Shown here: positions 17,435 to 26,650 of the stretch, piece by piece | Layout of the letters: every line of letters begins with the position of its first letter | Numbering within the stretch: the first letter of the stretch is position 1 | Source of the DNA: Bradyrhizobium cajani | GTDB lineage: Bacteria > Pseudomonadota > Alphaproteobacteria > Rhizobiales > Xanthobacteraceae | Length of the DNA: 33,027 nucleotides | NCBI RefSeq assembly: GCF_009759665.1 | Contig: NZ_WQNE01000058.1 | Coordinates: 1 to 33,027, forward strand | Reading direction: 5' to 3' | Translations under genes and position numbers: made by a program | Notes under the pieces: generated by a model | What the model was told of the DNA's origin: nothing | What the model saw: the letters and a program-made list of their open reading frames with translations, nothing else | Databases searched by the model: none

Positions 17435-18265
17435 CTACTTCACCGCGCCGAAGGTGAGCCCACGCACGAGCTGCTTCTGGCTGAACCAACCGAGGACGAG
17501 AATGGGCGCGATCGCCAGCGTCGAGGCCGCCGACAGTTTTGCCCAGAACAGCCCTTCCGGGCTGGAATATGAGGCGATGAACGTGGTGAGCGGCGCCGCG
17601 TACGAGGTCGACAGGTTGAGCGTCCAGAACGCTTCGTTCCAGGCAAGGATCAGATTGAGCAGCATCGTCGATGCGAGACCCGGGATCGCCATCGGCGTCA
17701 GGACATAGACGAGCTCGCGGCCTATTGTTGCACCGTCCATGCGCGCAGCCTCCAGGATGTCGCGCGGTATCTCCTTGAAATAGGTGAACAGCATCCAGAT
17801 CACGATCGGCAGGTTTCCAAGGCACAGGATGAAGACGAGACCGGTGCGGGAATCGAGCAGACCGAAGCTCTTGTAGATCAGGTAGATCGGCACCAGCACG
17901 CCGACCGGCGGCATCATCTTGGTCGAGAGCATCCAGAGCAGGATGTCCTTGGTCCGCTTGGTCGGCGAGAACGCCATCGACCACGCCGCCGGAATGGCGA
18001 TCAGAAGCGCGATGACCGTCGAGCCGCCGGCGATGATGATCGAGTTCAGCGCATGGTGGAAGTAGTCGCTACGCTCCTGCACGGTCGCGTAATTCTCGGT
18101 GGTCCAGTGAAAGAACAGGAAGGATGGCGGGATCGCGAAAGCCTCGAGCTCGGTCTTGAAGCTCGCCAGCACCATCCAGAGGATCGGGAAGAAGATCAGG
18201 AAGCCGAACAGCCAGGCCGCCACCGTCGATATCGCCACCCGCCGCGTCGTCGCCATCCGCGCCAT
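17435..18265 (-). CDS. Sugar/polyol ABC transporter permease, MalG type (276 aa)
   Basis: Inner-membrane permease with about six helices. The first is at 13-34 (AAWLFGFLIFFPILWMVLASF). The coupling loop EAARMDGATIGRELVYVLTPMAIPG is the EAA motif that docks on the ATPase. The protein ends in KQLVRGLTFGAVK, characteristic of MalG/SmoG-type subunits. The start follows the partner permease stop by three bases, so the two are translationally coupled. Together they form the heterodimeric channel of the importer. SmoG/MtlG-like by context. Confidence 0.93.
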   Translation of the reverse strand: MARMATTRRVAISTVAAWLFGFLIFFPILWMVLASFKTELEAFAIPPSFLFFHWTTENYATVQERSDYFHHALNSIIIAGGSTVIALLIAIPAAWSMAFSPTKRTKDILLWMLSTKMMPPVGVLVPIYLIYKSFGLLDSRTGLVFILCLGNLPIVIWMLFTYFKEIPRDILEAARMDGATIGRELVYVLTPMAIPGLASTMLLNLILAWNEAFWTLNLSTSYAAPLTTFIASYSSPEGLFWAKLSAASTLAIAPILVLGWFSQKQLVRGLTFGAVK

Positions 18266-18268
18266 GCT

Positions 18269-19141
18269 TCAAGCCTCCAGATTGCGGCCGACGATGCGGA
18301 CGAGGAAGAAGGCAACGATGTTGGCGATCACCACCGCAACGAGACCGCCCGCGGAGGCGCTGCCGACGTCGAACTGGATCAGCGCCTGCGCGTAGATGAG
18401 GAAGGCGATGTTGGTGGTCTGGAGCCCCGGCCCGCCGCCGGTGGTCACGAAGATCTCGGCGAACACCGTCAGCAGGAAGATGGTCTCGATCAGGATCACC
18501 ACGGTGATGGGACGCGCGAGGTGCGGCAGCGTGATGTAGATGAAGGTCGAGACGGCGCTGGCGCCATCCATCTCGGCGGCCTCCTTCTGCTCCTCATCGA
18601 GCGATTGCAGCGCCGTGAGCAGGATCAGCGTGGCGAACGGCAACCATTGCCAGGCCACGATCAGGATCACCGCGAACAGCGGCACGTCGTTGAACCAGTC
18701 GATCGGCGTCAGGCCGAACAGCGTGGCGAGCCAGGCGAACAGGCCGGAGACCGGGTGCATCAACAGGTTCTTCCAGACCAGCGCGCTCACCGTCGGCATC
18801 ACGAAGAACGGCGCGATCACCATCAGCCGGACGAAGTTGCGTCCGATCACGGGCTGGTCGAGCAGCAGCGCCAGGGGAATGCCGAGCAGGATCGTCAGCG
18901 CCAGCACCGAGCCGACCAGAACGAGCGTGTTCCGGAGCGAGGCGAGGAAGGCGGGATCGGTGAGGAAGTAGCGGAAATTCTCCAGCCCGACGAACACTTC
19001 CGAGCCGGGATCGAGCAGGCTGTAACGCAGGGTCGAGAAATAGATCGTCAGCGCGAGCGGAACGATCATCCAGATGAACAGGAGCCCGACGGCCGGGGTC
19101 AGAAGCGACCGCGCAAGAACCTGCGTCTGCCGGGTTGCCAT
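18269..19141 (-). CDS. Sugar/polyol ABC transporter permease, MalF type (290 aa)
   Basis: Inner-membrane permease. The first helix is at about 12-35 (LTPAVGLLFIWMIVPLALTIYFS). The EAA loop is EAAEMDGASAVSTFIYITLPHLARPI. There are about six hydrophobic helices in all. The ATG at 19141 is chosen over 19174 because GAGGAG lies seven bases upstream, and the longer start would place the stem-loop at 19167-19196 partly inside the coding sequence. It lies 85 bases after the binding-protein gene, a gap occupied by that stem-loop. Resembles SmoF/MtlF subunits of polyol importers. Confidence 0.93.
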   Translation of the reverse strand: MATRQTQVLARSLLTPAVGLLFIWMIVPLALTIYFSTLRYSLLDPGSEVFVGLENFRYFLTDPAFLASLRNTLVLVGSVLALTILLGIPLALLLDQPVIGRNFVRLMVIAPFFVMPTVSALVWKNLLMHPVSGLFAWLATLFGLTPIDWFNDVPLFAVILIVAWQWLPFATLILLTALQSLDEEQKEAAEMDGASAVSTFIYITLPHLARPITVVILIETIFLLTVFAEIFVTTGGGPGLQTTNIAFLIYAQALIQFDVGSASAGGLVAVVIANIVAFFLVRIVGRNLEA

Positions 19142-19166
19142 CCGCTTCTCCTCTGCGGGGAAGAAG

Positions 19167-19196
19167 GCGGCCATCCATCCGGAAATGGATGGCCGC
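19167..19196 (-). promoter_or_regulatory. Intercistronic stem-loop between binding protein and permease genes
   Basis: Perfect 12-base arms GCGGCCATCCAT and ATGGATGGCCGC enclose a six-base loop. It sits between the stop of the binding-protein gene and the ribosome binding site of the first permease gene. Hairpins in this place in ABC operons commonly protect the upstream binding-protein message or attenuate downstream genes, giving excess binding protein. Confidence 0.6.
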
Positions 19197-19226
19197 TAGT
19201 CTGAGCTCAGGAGGAAGAGCCCGGGT

Positions 19227-20540
<1,314 letters not shown>

Positions 20541-20563
20541 GGTGACCTCCCTTGGCTCGCGTT

Positions 20564-20598
20564 TTGAGCATATGCCCACACGTTGGGCGTATGTTCAA
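20564..20598. promoter_or_regulatory. 35-bp palindromic operator O1 before the polyol operon
   Basis: Arms TTGAGCATATGCCCA (20564-20578) and TGGGCGTATGTTCAA (20584-20598) are complementary at 13 of 15 positions, with spacer CACGT. It begins 24 bases upstream of the GTG start and covers the place expected for the -10 box of a promoter with the TTGACA at 20615-20620. A near-identical design occurs at 22396-22430. It is the probable binding site of the SorC-type regulator encoded just upstream. Confidence 0.7.
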
Positions 20599-20614
20599 CG
20601 CAAGGAAGGACGAT

Positions 20615-20620
20615 TGTCAA
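20615..20620 (-). promoter_or_regulatory. Probable -35 box (TTGACA) of the polyol operon
   Basis: Reading on the minus strand, a perfect TTGACA lies upstream of the operator. A 17-base spacing puts the -10 hexamer at 20592-20597 (TGAACA, a poor match) inside the right operator arm. A weak -10 under an operator fits a regulated promoter. The assignment is by sequence only. Confidence 0.4.
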
Positions 20621-20708
20621 GCAGCTGGAGGAGCGTTCCCGCAACTTATGAGTGCTGCGGTGCGGGAGTTACTTGTCATGCTGTGTACAGGTATGGCGGC
20701 TTGCTCCA

Positions 20709-20730
20709 CCTCTCCCGCCTGCGGGAGAGG
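20709..20730. terminator. CCTCTCCCGC/GCGGGAGAGG hairpin after the regulator gene
   Basis: Perfect ten-base arms CCTCTCCCGC (20709-20718) and GCGGGAGAGG (20721-20730) are separated by CT. It lies between the 3' end of the SorC-type regulator gene and the polyol promoter, so it may end or stabilise the regulator transcript. It has the same core as the hairpins at 4989-5005 and 32996-33019, pointing to a repeat family. Confidence 0.5.
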
Positions 20731-20762
20731 GAGCGTAGCGCCATCGCCGCGCCGACTTACGC

Positions 20763-21725
20763 CTACCGCTCCAGAATCGCCCGCGCGGTGGCCTCGTCGG
20801 TGATCAGGCCGTTGATCAGACCCCCGTTCAGCGCCGCCGCGATCGCAGGCACCTTGGCGGCCCCGACTGCGGCACCGATCGTCGTGGTCTTCGCCGGAAC
20901 TTCCGGCGGAATGCTGGTGAGGCGCCTGTTGGTGCCGGCCTTGAGCAGCCGGCCCTTGGAATCATAGGCCCAGCCGGTGATCTCGCCGATGGCCCCTAGC
21001 CGCATCATCTCGAACAGTTCGTCACGCGTGACGAAGCCGTCGACATGCACCTGCGCCTTCTGGTCCATCTGGCCAATGCCGACGAGGCGCAGGTCCGCCT
21101 TGGCCGCGACCGCCTTCACCTTCGCGATCGGCTCGATGCGCACCATCTTGTTGCGCTCGTCCTCGGACGACATCAGGAACGGCAGCGGCATCGGATAGTG
21201 CCGGGCGCCAGTGCGGTCGGCGAGCCGGCCGACGGTGTCGTAGAAGCTCGCCGAGCCGTCGGCGGAGATGTTGCCGACCAGCGAGACGATCTGGTGATTG
21301 GGCCGGTCGATCGGCGTGACGCGCTCGACCGCGGCACGCACCGCGCGGCCGGTGCCGAGCGCGACGATGACCGGCGTCTCCGAGCGCAGCGTGGAATCGA
21401 GCAGGTTGGCGCAGCGCTCGGCGATGCCTGCGGTGGCCTGCGGCGCCGCGGGATCGGCCGGCACCACCTCGCAATGGACGAGATCGAAACGCTGCTTCAG
21501 CCGCGCCGCCAGTTCCATGCAGGCGGCGATGGGATGTTCAAGGCGGAAGGTGATGAGACGTTCGGCTAGGCACAGCGATACCAGCCGCTGCGCCGAGGCG
21601 CGCGAGACCTGGAGCATCTTCGCGATCTCGTCCTGGGTGTGGCCGGCAATGAAATAGAGCCAGCCGGCGCGCGCGGCATCGTCGAGCCTCGACTTCTCGT
21701 TCTCGCCGGCCATGGCAGGCTTCAT
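20763..21725 (-). CDS. SorC/DeoR-type sugar-binding transcriptional regulator (320 aa)
   Basis: Regulator with an N-terminal helix-turn-helix (about 30-52, TQDEIAKMLQVSRASAQRLVSL) and a large C-terminal sugar-binding domain of the SorC type. That domain is recognised by IVALGTGRAVRAAVERV, VSLVGNISADGSASFYDTVGRLAD, VGIGQMD and GEITGWAYDSKGRLL. Its effector is probably a sugar phosphate or polyol derived from the operon. The ATG at 21725 overlaps the stop of the HAD gene (ATGA). Palindromes O1 and O2 stand before the two operons of this locus, so it probably controls both, including its own synthesis. Whether it represses or activates cannot be told for certain, but O1 overlapping the -10 position favours repression. 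Confidence 0.9.
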   Translation of the reverse strand: MKPAMAGENEKSRLDDAARAGWLYFIAGHTQDEIAKMLQVSRASAQRLVSLCLAERLITFRLEHPIAACMELAARLKQRFDLVHCEVVPADPAAPQATAGIAERCANLLDSTLRSETPVIVALGTGRAVRAAVERVTPIDRPNHQIVSLVGNISADGSASFYDTVGRLADRTGARHYPMPLPFLMSSEDERNKMVRIEPIAKVKAVAAKADLRLVGIGQMDQKAQVHVDGFVTRDELFEMMRLGAIGEITGWAYDSKGRLLKAGTNRRLTSIPPEVPAKTTTIGAAVGAAKVPAIAAALNGGLINGLITDEATARAILER

Positions 21726-22387
21726 GCCCCCTTCCAGAAATCGCTCATGCGCCCGAAGACCCGATCGGCCCCGGCGGCGGACAATATAGCGTGGCCGTCG
21801 CGGGCGCGATAATGGCCGCCGCCGACAAATCCCCAGACGGTCATGCCGGCCGCCTTCCCCGCCTGCACGCCGCTGACGCTGTCCTCGATCACCAACGTGC
21901 GCGAAGGCGATGCGCGCATCTTCTCAGCCGCATAAAGGAAGAGGTCGGGCGCCGGCTTGCCGTTCCTGACCATCTGCGCCGTATAGATACGGTTGTCGAA
22001 TAGCGGCCTGAGGCCGGTGACATCGAGCGAGAGCGATACGCGATCGATATCGCTCGACGACGCCACGCAGCACGGAACCGTCAGCTCCGAGAGCGCCGCC
22101 CCCACGCCTGGGATCGGCTCGAGCGAGGCGGCAAATGTCTCGAGCACGCGCGCCTTCAATCGCGGCAGGAAGCCGTCCGGCACGACCTGCCCGAGATCGC
22201 GGTAATGCTGTTCGATCGCCTTTGTGCTGCGTCCGAGAAACAGCTCGAGCGCCTCGTCCTCGCTCAGCGCGAAGCCGAACTCGGCCAGCACTTCGGACAG
22301 GCAGCGGCAGCTCAACAGCTCGCTGTCGACGAGCACGCCGTCGCAGTCGAAGATGATCAGATCGGGTTCCGGCCGGCCTTGGTCCAT
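21722..22387 (-). CDS. HAD-family phosphatase-like hydrolase (221 aa)
   Basis: HAD-superfamily protein of the beta-phosphoglucomutase/phosphatase group. Motif I DCDGVLVDSE (14-23) has the nucleophile Asp14 and the acid/base Asp16. Motif II is the ASSSD segment. The GKPAPDLFLYAA region gives motif III Lys. Motif IV is VIEDSVSGVQAGKAAGM. A cap domain lies between about 20 and 90. It is first in a two-gene unit with the SorC-type regulator. A sugar-phosphate phosphatase or mutase that clears an inhibitory phosphorylated intermediate would fit, but the substrate is unknown. The ribosome binding site is poor, and the operator O2 begins nine bases upstream of the start, so the leader is short or the operator is transcribed. 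Confidence 0.88.
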   Translation of the reverse strand: MDQGRPEPDLIIFDCDGVLVDSELLSCRCLSEVLAEFGFALSEDEALELFLGRSTKAIEQHYRDLGQVVPDGFLPRLKARVLETFAASLEPIPGVGAALSELTVPCCVASSSDIDRVSLSLDVTGLRPLFDNRIYTAQMVRNGKPAPDLFLYAAEKMRASPSRTLVIEDSVSGVQAGKAAGMTVWGFVGGGHYRARDGHAILSAAGADRVFGRMSDFWKGA

Positions 22388-22395
22388 CCGGCCAT

Positions 22396-22430
22396 TCGAT
22401 CATATACCCATTGCATGGGCAATAGCTCAG
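22396..22430. promoter_or_regulatory. 35-bp operator O2 before the HAD-regulator operon
   Basis: Left arm TCGATCATATACCCA (22396-22410), spacer TTGCA, right arm TGGGCAATAGCTCAG (22416-22430). It has the same 15-5-15 layout as O1. The left arm matches O1's left arm at 12 of 15 bases, and the CCCA/TGGG core is at the same spacing. The right half is less well conserved. It suggests autoregulation by the SorC-type regulator. Confidence 0.6.
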
Positions 22431-22462
22431 CCGGACTAAACCGCCGGTGGCACCACCGTGCC

Positions 22463-24379
22463 TCAATGTGCCACCTGGCGGTAGATCGCCGGCAGTGCCG
22501 CGGGCAACCGCTTGATGTTGCCGACGATGGCGTAGCCGCCGCGCCCGAACAGGGTGGGGAAATAGGATTGCGCGGTTGCGTCCACCGTCACGCCGAATGC
22601 GGCGATGCCGAGCCGGCGCGCCTCCTGCACCGATTTGCGGGTGTCCTCGACCGCGAACCGGCCCTCATAATGATCGACGTCGTTCGGCTTGCCGTCGGTG
22701 AGGACGAGCAGCAGCTTCTTGCGTTGCGGCTGGCGCGCGAGCTCGGCCGAGGCGTGGCGCACGGCTGCGCCGATCCGCGTGTAATAGCCGGGCCTGAGCG
22801 CGCCGATGCGGCGCTCCACCGCCCCGCTCATCGGCTCGCCGAACGCCTTGACCGTTTCGAGCCGCACCCATGAGCGTCGGCGCGATGTGAAGGTCAGGAT
22901 GCTGTGGTGGTCGCCGCAGGCCGACAGTCCGTGCGCGAGCACGAGCAGCGCCTCCTTCTCGACGTCGAGCACGCGATGACCGTCAATCCAGGCGTCGGTC
23001 GAGAGCGAGACGTCGACGAGCAGCGTGACGGCGAGATCGTGACCCTGCGGACGCATCGCGACATGGATGCGGTCGAGACCGCTGCCGCTGCCGGCACGGA
23101 GGTCGCATCGCGCGCGGACCAACGCGTCGAGATCGAGGTCGTGGCCGTCGGCCTGGGCGCGCATCAATTCGTGACGCGGACGCAAGACTTCGAAGCGGCG
23201 GCGCACTTGGCGAATGTGCCGGCGCATGGCGTCATTCGCCGCCCAGGTCTCACCTTGCTCGGACGCCGCGGCCGCGAGCACGCGGCAGTGATCCGGCAGG
23301 TAGGCGCCGCTGCGATAGTCCCATTCGGGATAGGTCAGGTCCGCGTTCAGGCGCGACGTATCGAGGGCTTCCGGCGGCAGGTCGAGATCGAATTTGAACC
23401 GGCTCGCGGGCTTGCCGCTGCGGCGACTGAGCGTGATCTCCTCGAGATCGTCGGCCGCCTTCTGCGCGTCCTCGTCCTCGCTGTCGTCGGCGGGCCGATC
23501 GACATTGACCATCTCGGCCATGGCGAGGATCTTTTCGAAGCGGTTGAGCACGAAGGGATCGCGGCGATTGGCATTGTCCTCGCGCTCGCGGACGGCGAAG
23601 CGCTTGCGATCGTCCGGGGCGGCAGCCTCCGCGCCCGGCGCGCGCTCATCTTCCCCCACATGTGCCGGCGAGAGCTCGCGCGTCCAGCAATCGCCCCAGA
23701 GCGGACACGGCAAGATCGAACGGTAGCCCGGCGGCGCCTTGGCCGGCAGCGGCTCCGTTCCCATCATCGCCCGCCACAGCTTGCCTGCAGGTGCTTTTTC
23801 GACGCCGAGCAGCGCCAGGACGATCTGCTCCACCTCCTGCTCGATACGCGGCAAGGGCCGCCGCGGCCGGGCCGTGGCGGTGGCCGCGGCGAGCTTCGCA
23901 TAATCCGTGACGAGCCCGGGAAATTGCACGAGCACCCAGACCGCAGTCTCGCTGGCGCGGCGCAGCACCAGAAGGTCGCGCCTGAGCGGGTCGGTCTCCG
24001 TGATCGCCGCGACCGGCGCAGCCGCGAACCACGCCGCGAGCCAGCGATAGAGCGACGCGTTCAGCGCCCGGTCGGGAAAGATCGCGATGCTGTCGGGAAG
24101 GAAGATGGTCGCGGCGTCGCGCCCCGGCTGCTCGAGGCGCTCGTCGCCGAGACCGATGCGCTGCCGCCAGCCGAGTCGGTGGGCAGATCTTCGGGCACCT
24201 GCGCTCGCGATCTGCACGCCGGTCTCGCCGCCGAACGCGCGGAACATCACCGCGAGGCGGCCTTTCACCTCCGTCAGCGTGACGGCGTGATCCTCATGAA
24301 CCGGATAGCTCGCCGTGCCGCCGACCATCCTGTGCCAGGCGCGGCCAACCGTCTCCTCCAGTTCGAGGAAGTCGAGCAT
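22463..24379 (-). CDS. norD: Nitric oxide reductase activation protein NorD (638 aa)
   Basis: Accessory protein needed for active NO reductase. It pairs with the NorQ ATPase, and such MoxR-type AAA/VWA pairs are thought to insert the non-haem iron or remodel the enzyme. A C-terminal von Willebrand A domain (about 450-638) has the metal-ion site DVSLS, a later Thr/Asp in VLTDGKPND, and a fold ending GRGGYAIVGNIKRLP. The middle is acidic (DDSEDEDAQKAADDLEE). Length is normal for NorD. It is cytoplasmic, with no signal or membrane segment seen. The start lies 12 bases after norQ with GAGGGG upstream. It is the last gene of the nor cluster. Confidence 0.93.
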   Translation of the reverse strand: MLDFLELEETVGRAWHRMVGGTASYPVHEDHAVTLTEVKGRLAVMFRAFGGETGVQIASAGARRSAHRLGWRQRIGLGDERLEQPGRDAATIFLPDSIAIFPDRALNASLYRWLAAWFAAAPVAAITETDPLRRDLLVLRRASETAVWVLVQFPGLVTDYAKLAAATATARPRRPLPRIEQEVEQIVLALLGVEKAPAGKLWRAMMGTEPLPAKAPPGYRSILPCPLWGDCWTRELSPAHVGEDERAPGAEAAAPDDRKRFAVREREDNANRRDPFVLNRFEKILAMAEMVNVDRPADDSEDEDAQKAADDLEEITLSRRSGKPASRFKFDLDLPPEALDTSRLNADLTYPEWDYRSGAYLPDHCRVLAAAASEQGETWAANDAMRRHIRQVRRRFEVLRPRHELMRAQADGHDLDLDALVRARCDLRAGSGSGLDRIHVAMRPQGHDLAVTLLVDVSLSTDAWIDGHRVLDVEKEALLVLAHGLSACGDHHSILTFTSRRRSWVRLETVKAFGEPMSGAVERRIGALRPGYYTRIGAAVRHASAELARQPQRKKLLLVLTDGKPNDVDHYEGRFAVEDTRKSVQEARRLGIAAFGVTVDATAQSYFPTLFGRGGYAIVGNIKRLPAALPAIYRQVAH

Positions 24380-24391
24380 GGCAGCGGCCCC

Positions 24392-25201
24392 TCACCCGAT
24401 CACGGCACGCGCGACGTCGAGCAGCGCCGCCTTGACGTCGGCGTCGTCGGTGAGCGGCTCGATCATGCCGGCGAGCACGGCATCGGCGGTCGGCGTGCCC
24501 GCGGCAATCAGGGTCGCGCAATAGACGACGAGCCGGGTCGAGACGCCTTCCTCCAGGTCGTGTCCCTTCAGCGCGCGCAGCCGGCCGGCGAGCGTCACCA
24601 GTGGCCGCACGCGCTCCGACGACAGCCCGCTCTCTGCGGATACGACAGCGATCTCCTGCTCGGGCGGCAGGAAGTCGAATTCGATGGCGACGAAGCGCTG
24701 CCGTGTCGACGGTTTCAGCGCCTTGAGCAGCGTCTGGTAGCCGGGATTGTAGGATACGACCAGCATGAAGCTGCTCGGCGCCACCAATTCCTCACCGGTG
24801 CGCTCCAGCGGCAGGATGCGGCGGTCGTCGGTCAGGGGATGCAGCACGACGGTGACGTCCTTGCGTGCCTCGACCACTTCGTCGAGATAGCAGATGCCGC
24901 CCTCGCGCACCGCGCGCGTCAGCGGACCATCGGTCCACACGGTGTCGCCGCCGCGGAGCAGATAGCGGCCGGTGAGATCGGCCGCGGTAAGATCGTCGTG
25001 ACAGGCGACGGTGTGGAGCGGCAGTCCCAGCCGCGCCGCCATATGCGCGACGAAACGCGTCTTGCCGCAGCCGGTCGGGCCCTTGAGCAGCACCGGCAGG
25101 CGGCGCCGCCAGGCGTGCTCGAACAGCTCGCATTCGTTTCCGGATGGAACATAGGCCGGCAGTTGGGGGGCCGAGTTCACCGTGTGAAGGGCAGGTTTCA
25201 T
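24392..25201 (-). CDS. norQ: NorQ, MoxR-type AAA+ ATPase for NO reductase activation (269 aa)
   Basis: AAA+ ATPase of the CbbQ/NirQ/NorQ group. Walker A GPTGCGKT is at 41-48, Walker B ICYLDEV with Asp107 and Glu108, and a sensor region VVSYNPGYQTLLKALKPSTRQRFVAIEFDFLPPEQE typical of CbbQ/NorQ proteins follows. It acts with NorD to mature NorCB. GGAGAG lies five bases before the ATG. The gene comes after a strong stem-loop that separates it from norB, consistent with lower expression of accessory than of structural subunits. Confidence 0.95.
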   Translation of the reverse strand: MKPALHTVNSAPQLPAYVPSGNECELFEHAWRRRLPVLLKGPTGCGKTRFVAHMAARLGLPLHTVACHDDLTAADLTGRYLLRGGDTVWTDGPLTRAVREGGICYLDEVVEARKDVTVVLHPLTDDRRILPLERTGEELVAPSSFMLVVSYNPGYQTLLKALKPSTRQRFVAIEFDFLPPEQEIAVVSAESGLSSERVRPLVTLAGRLRALKGHDLEEGVSTRLVVYCATLIAAGTPTADAVLAGMIEPLTDDADVKAALLDVARAVIG

Positions 25202-25229
25202 GACATCTCTCCGGAATTTCCAGGAAGCG

Positions 25230-25255
25230 GGCGGCCGCGGCGAACCGCGGCCGCC
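25230..25255 (-). promoter_or_regulatory. GC-rich stem-loop between norB and norQ
   Basis: Perfect 11-base arms GGCGGCCGCGG and CCGCGGCCGCC enclose a four-base loop that reads UUCG in the nor mRNA. It sits directly after the norB stop and before the norQ ribosome binding site. No U-run follows, so partial termination or 3' protection of norCB mRNA is more likely than a full terminator. Confidence 0.65.
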
Positions 25256-25263
25256 ATTTGCAA

Positions 25264-26610
25264 CTACTCAGCCGGCTGTAGCGCAGCCGGAATGGTGGCC
25301 TGCTTCTCGCGGCCCGGCACCAGCACCGCCCACACGAACATCAGCGCGGAGATCGCCACGAACACGCCAGAGCCGAGCCGCACCCAGTAGAACATCGCGA
25401 GCTGGTCCTGCACGTCCATGTAGCCCTGGCCGAGCACGCGCTGGAGGTGAACCTGGACCACGCCGGCGAAGGTCAGCGCGAAGGTCATCACCATCATGGC
25501 CGTGCACATGATCCAGAAGCTCGCCATGGAGAGCCACTGGTTATAGGGCGCGCGTCCCTTGAGCTGCGGGATCGCATAGGCCATCACCGAGAGATTGAGC
25601 ATCACATAGGCGCCGAAGAAGGCGAGATGGCCGTGCGCGGCGGTGACCTGCGTGCCGTGGGTGTAGTAGTTCACCGAGGACAGCGTGTGCAGGAAGCCCC
25701 AGACGCCGGCCCCCAGGAACGCCATCACCGAGCAGCCGACCGACCACAACAGCGCGGCGCGGTTCGGATGCTTGCGACCGGCCTTCCAGGTCATCTGCAC
25801 CGTGAAGATCACCATGGTGAAGAAGGGCGCGACCTCCAGCGTGGAGAACAGCGAGCCGATCCACTGCCAGTAGCCGGGCGCGCCGATCCAGTAGAAGTGA
25901 TGGCCGGTGCCGAGAATCCCTGAGAACAGCGCGAGGCCGATGATGACGTAGAGCCACTTCTCCACCACCTCGCGGTCGATGCCGTTGAGCTTGATCATCA
26001 GGTAGGCGAGCACGGAGGCCATGATCAGCTCCCAGACGCCTTCGACCCAGAGATGGACGACATACCACCAATACATCTTGTCGACGGCGAGGTTCGCCGG
26101 ATTGTAGAAGGCGAACAGGAAGAAGATCGCGACGCCCCACAGGCCGAACAACAGGATGTTGGTCACCGTGGTCTTGCGGCCCTTCAGGGCCGTCATCGTC
26201 ACGTTGAACAGGAACATCAGACAGACGACGACGATGCCGACCTTGATGATGAAGGGCTGCTCGAGGAACTCGCGGCCCTCATGGTAGTGGAAGAGATAGC
26301 CAACCACGGCCACACCTGCCGCACCAAAGAACATCCAGAACTGGATCTTTGCCAGCAACGGGCTGTACAGCTCCGTCTCGGTCTCTTCCGGAAGCAGGAA
26401 GTAGGTCGCGCCCATGAATCCGATCAGCGACCACACGATCAGCGCGTTGGTGTGGATCATCCTGACGATATTGAACGGCAGGAGGGTCGACAGGGTGTTG
26501 GGCAGGACGTAGATCGTCCCCGCGAGCAGGCCGAATACGACCTGCGCGAGGAACAGCGTCAGCGCGCCGTAGAAATACAGCATCGCGACTTTCTGGGTCT
26601 GATATTTCAT
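25264..26610 (-). CDS. norB: Nitric oxide reductase large subunit NorB (448 aa)
   Basis: Catalytic subunit of cytochrome c-dependent NO reductase, reducing 2 NO to N2O in the cytoplasmic membrane. About 12 helices are present. Haem b ligands are His53 (MIHTN) and His328, and the haem b3 ligand is His326 (AAHGH). The non-haem iron site is His186, His237 and His238 with Glu190 (HLWVEG and GHHFY), all conserved relative to the known enzyme. The length fits the short cNor type without the N-terminal quinol-oxidising extension of qNor, in line with the separate NorC. It follows norC by 40 bases. Confidence 0.97.
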   Translation of the reverse strand: MKYQTQKVAMLYFYGALTLFLAQVVFGLLAGTIYVLPNTLSTLLPFNIVRMIHTNALIVWSLIGFMGATYFLLPEETETELYSPLLAKIQFWMFFGAAGVAVVGYLFHYHEGREFLEQPFIIKVGIVVVCLMFLFNVTMTALKGRKTTVTNILLFGLWGVAIFFLFAFYNPANLAVDKMYWWYVVHLWVEGVWELIMASVLAYLMIKLNGIDREVVEKWLYVIIGLALFSGILGTGHHFYWIGAPGYWQWIGSLFSTLEVAPFFTMVIFTVQMTWKAGRKHPNRAALLWSVGCSVMAFLGAGVWGFLHTLSSVNYYTHGTQVTAAHGHLAFFGAYVMLNLSVMAYAIPQLKGRAPYNQWLSMASFWIMCTAMMVMTFALTFAGVVQVHLQRVLGQGYMDVQDQLAMFYWVRLGSGVFVAISALMFVWAVLVPGREKQATIPAALQPAE

Positions 26611-26650
26611 CTCAGGCTCTCTGTCTTGAGGGATTCACGAGGCGATGTGA

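Noticed and set aside
22411..22420. TTG..CAA-like pattern inside operator O2 as a FixK box
   Set aside because: The spacing is six and not eight bases, and the sequence is better explained as the operator core.
22445..22458. Six-base inverted repeat CGGTGG/CCACCG just after norD
   Set aside because: The stem is short with a two-base gap and no U-run, too weak to call a terminator.
22904..25390. Plus-strand open frame of 828 codons opposite norD and norQ
   Set aside because: Same reason: the minus strand encodes NorD and NorQ with intact motifs, and the plus-strand translation has no recognisable domain.
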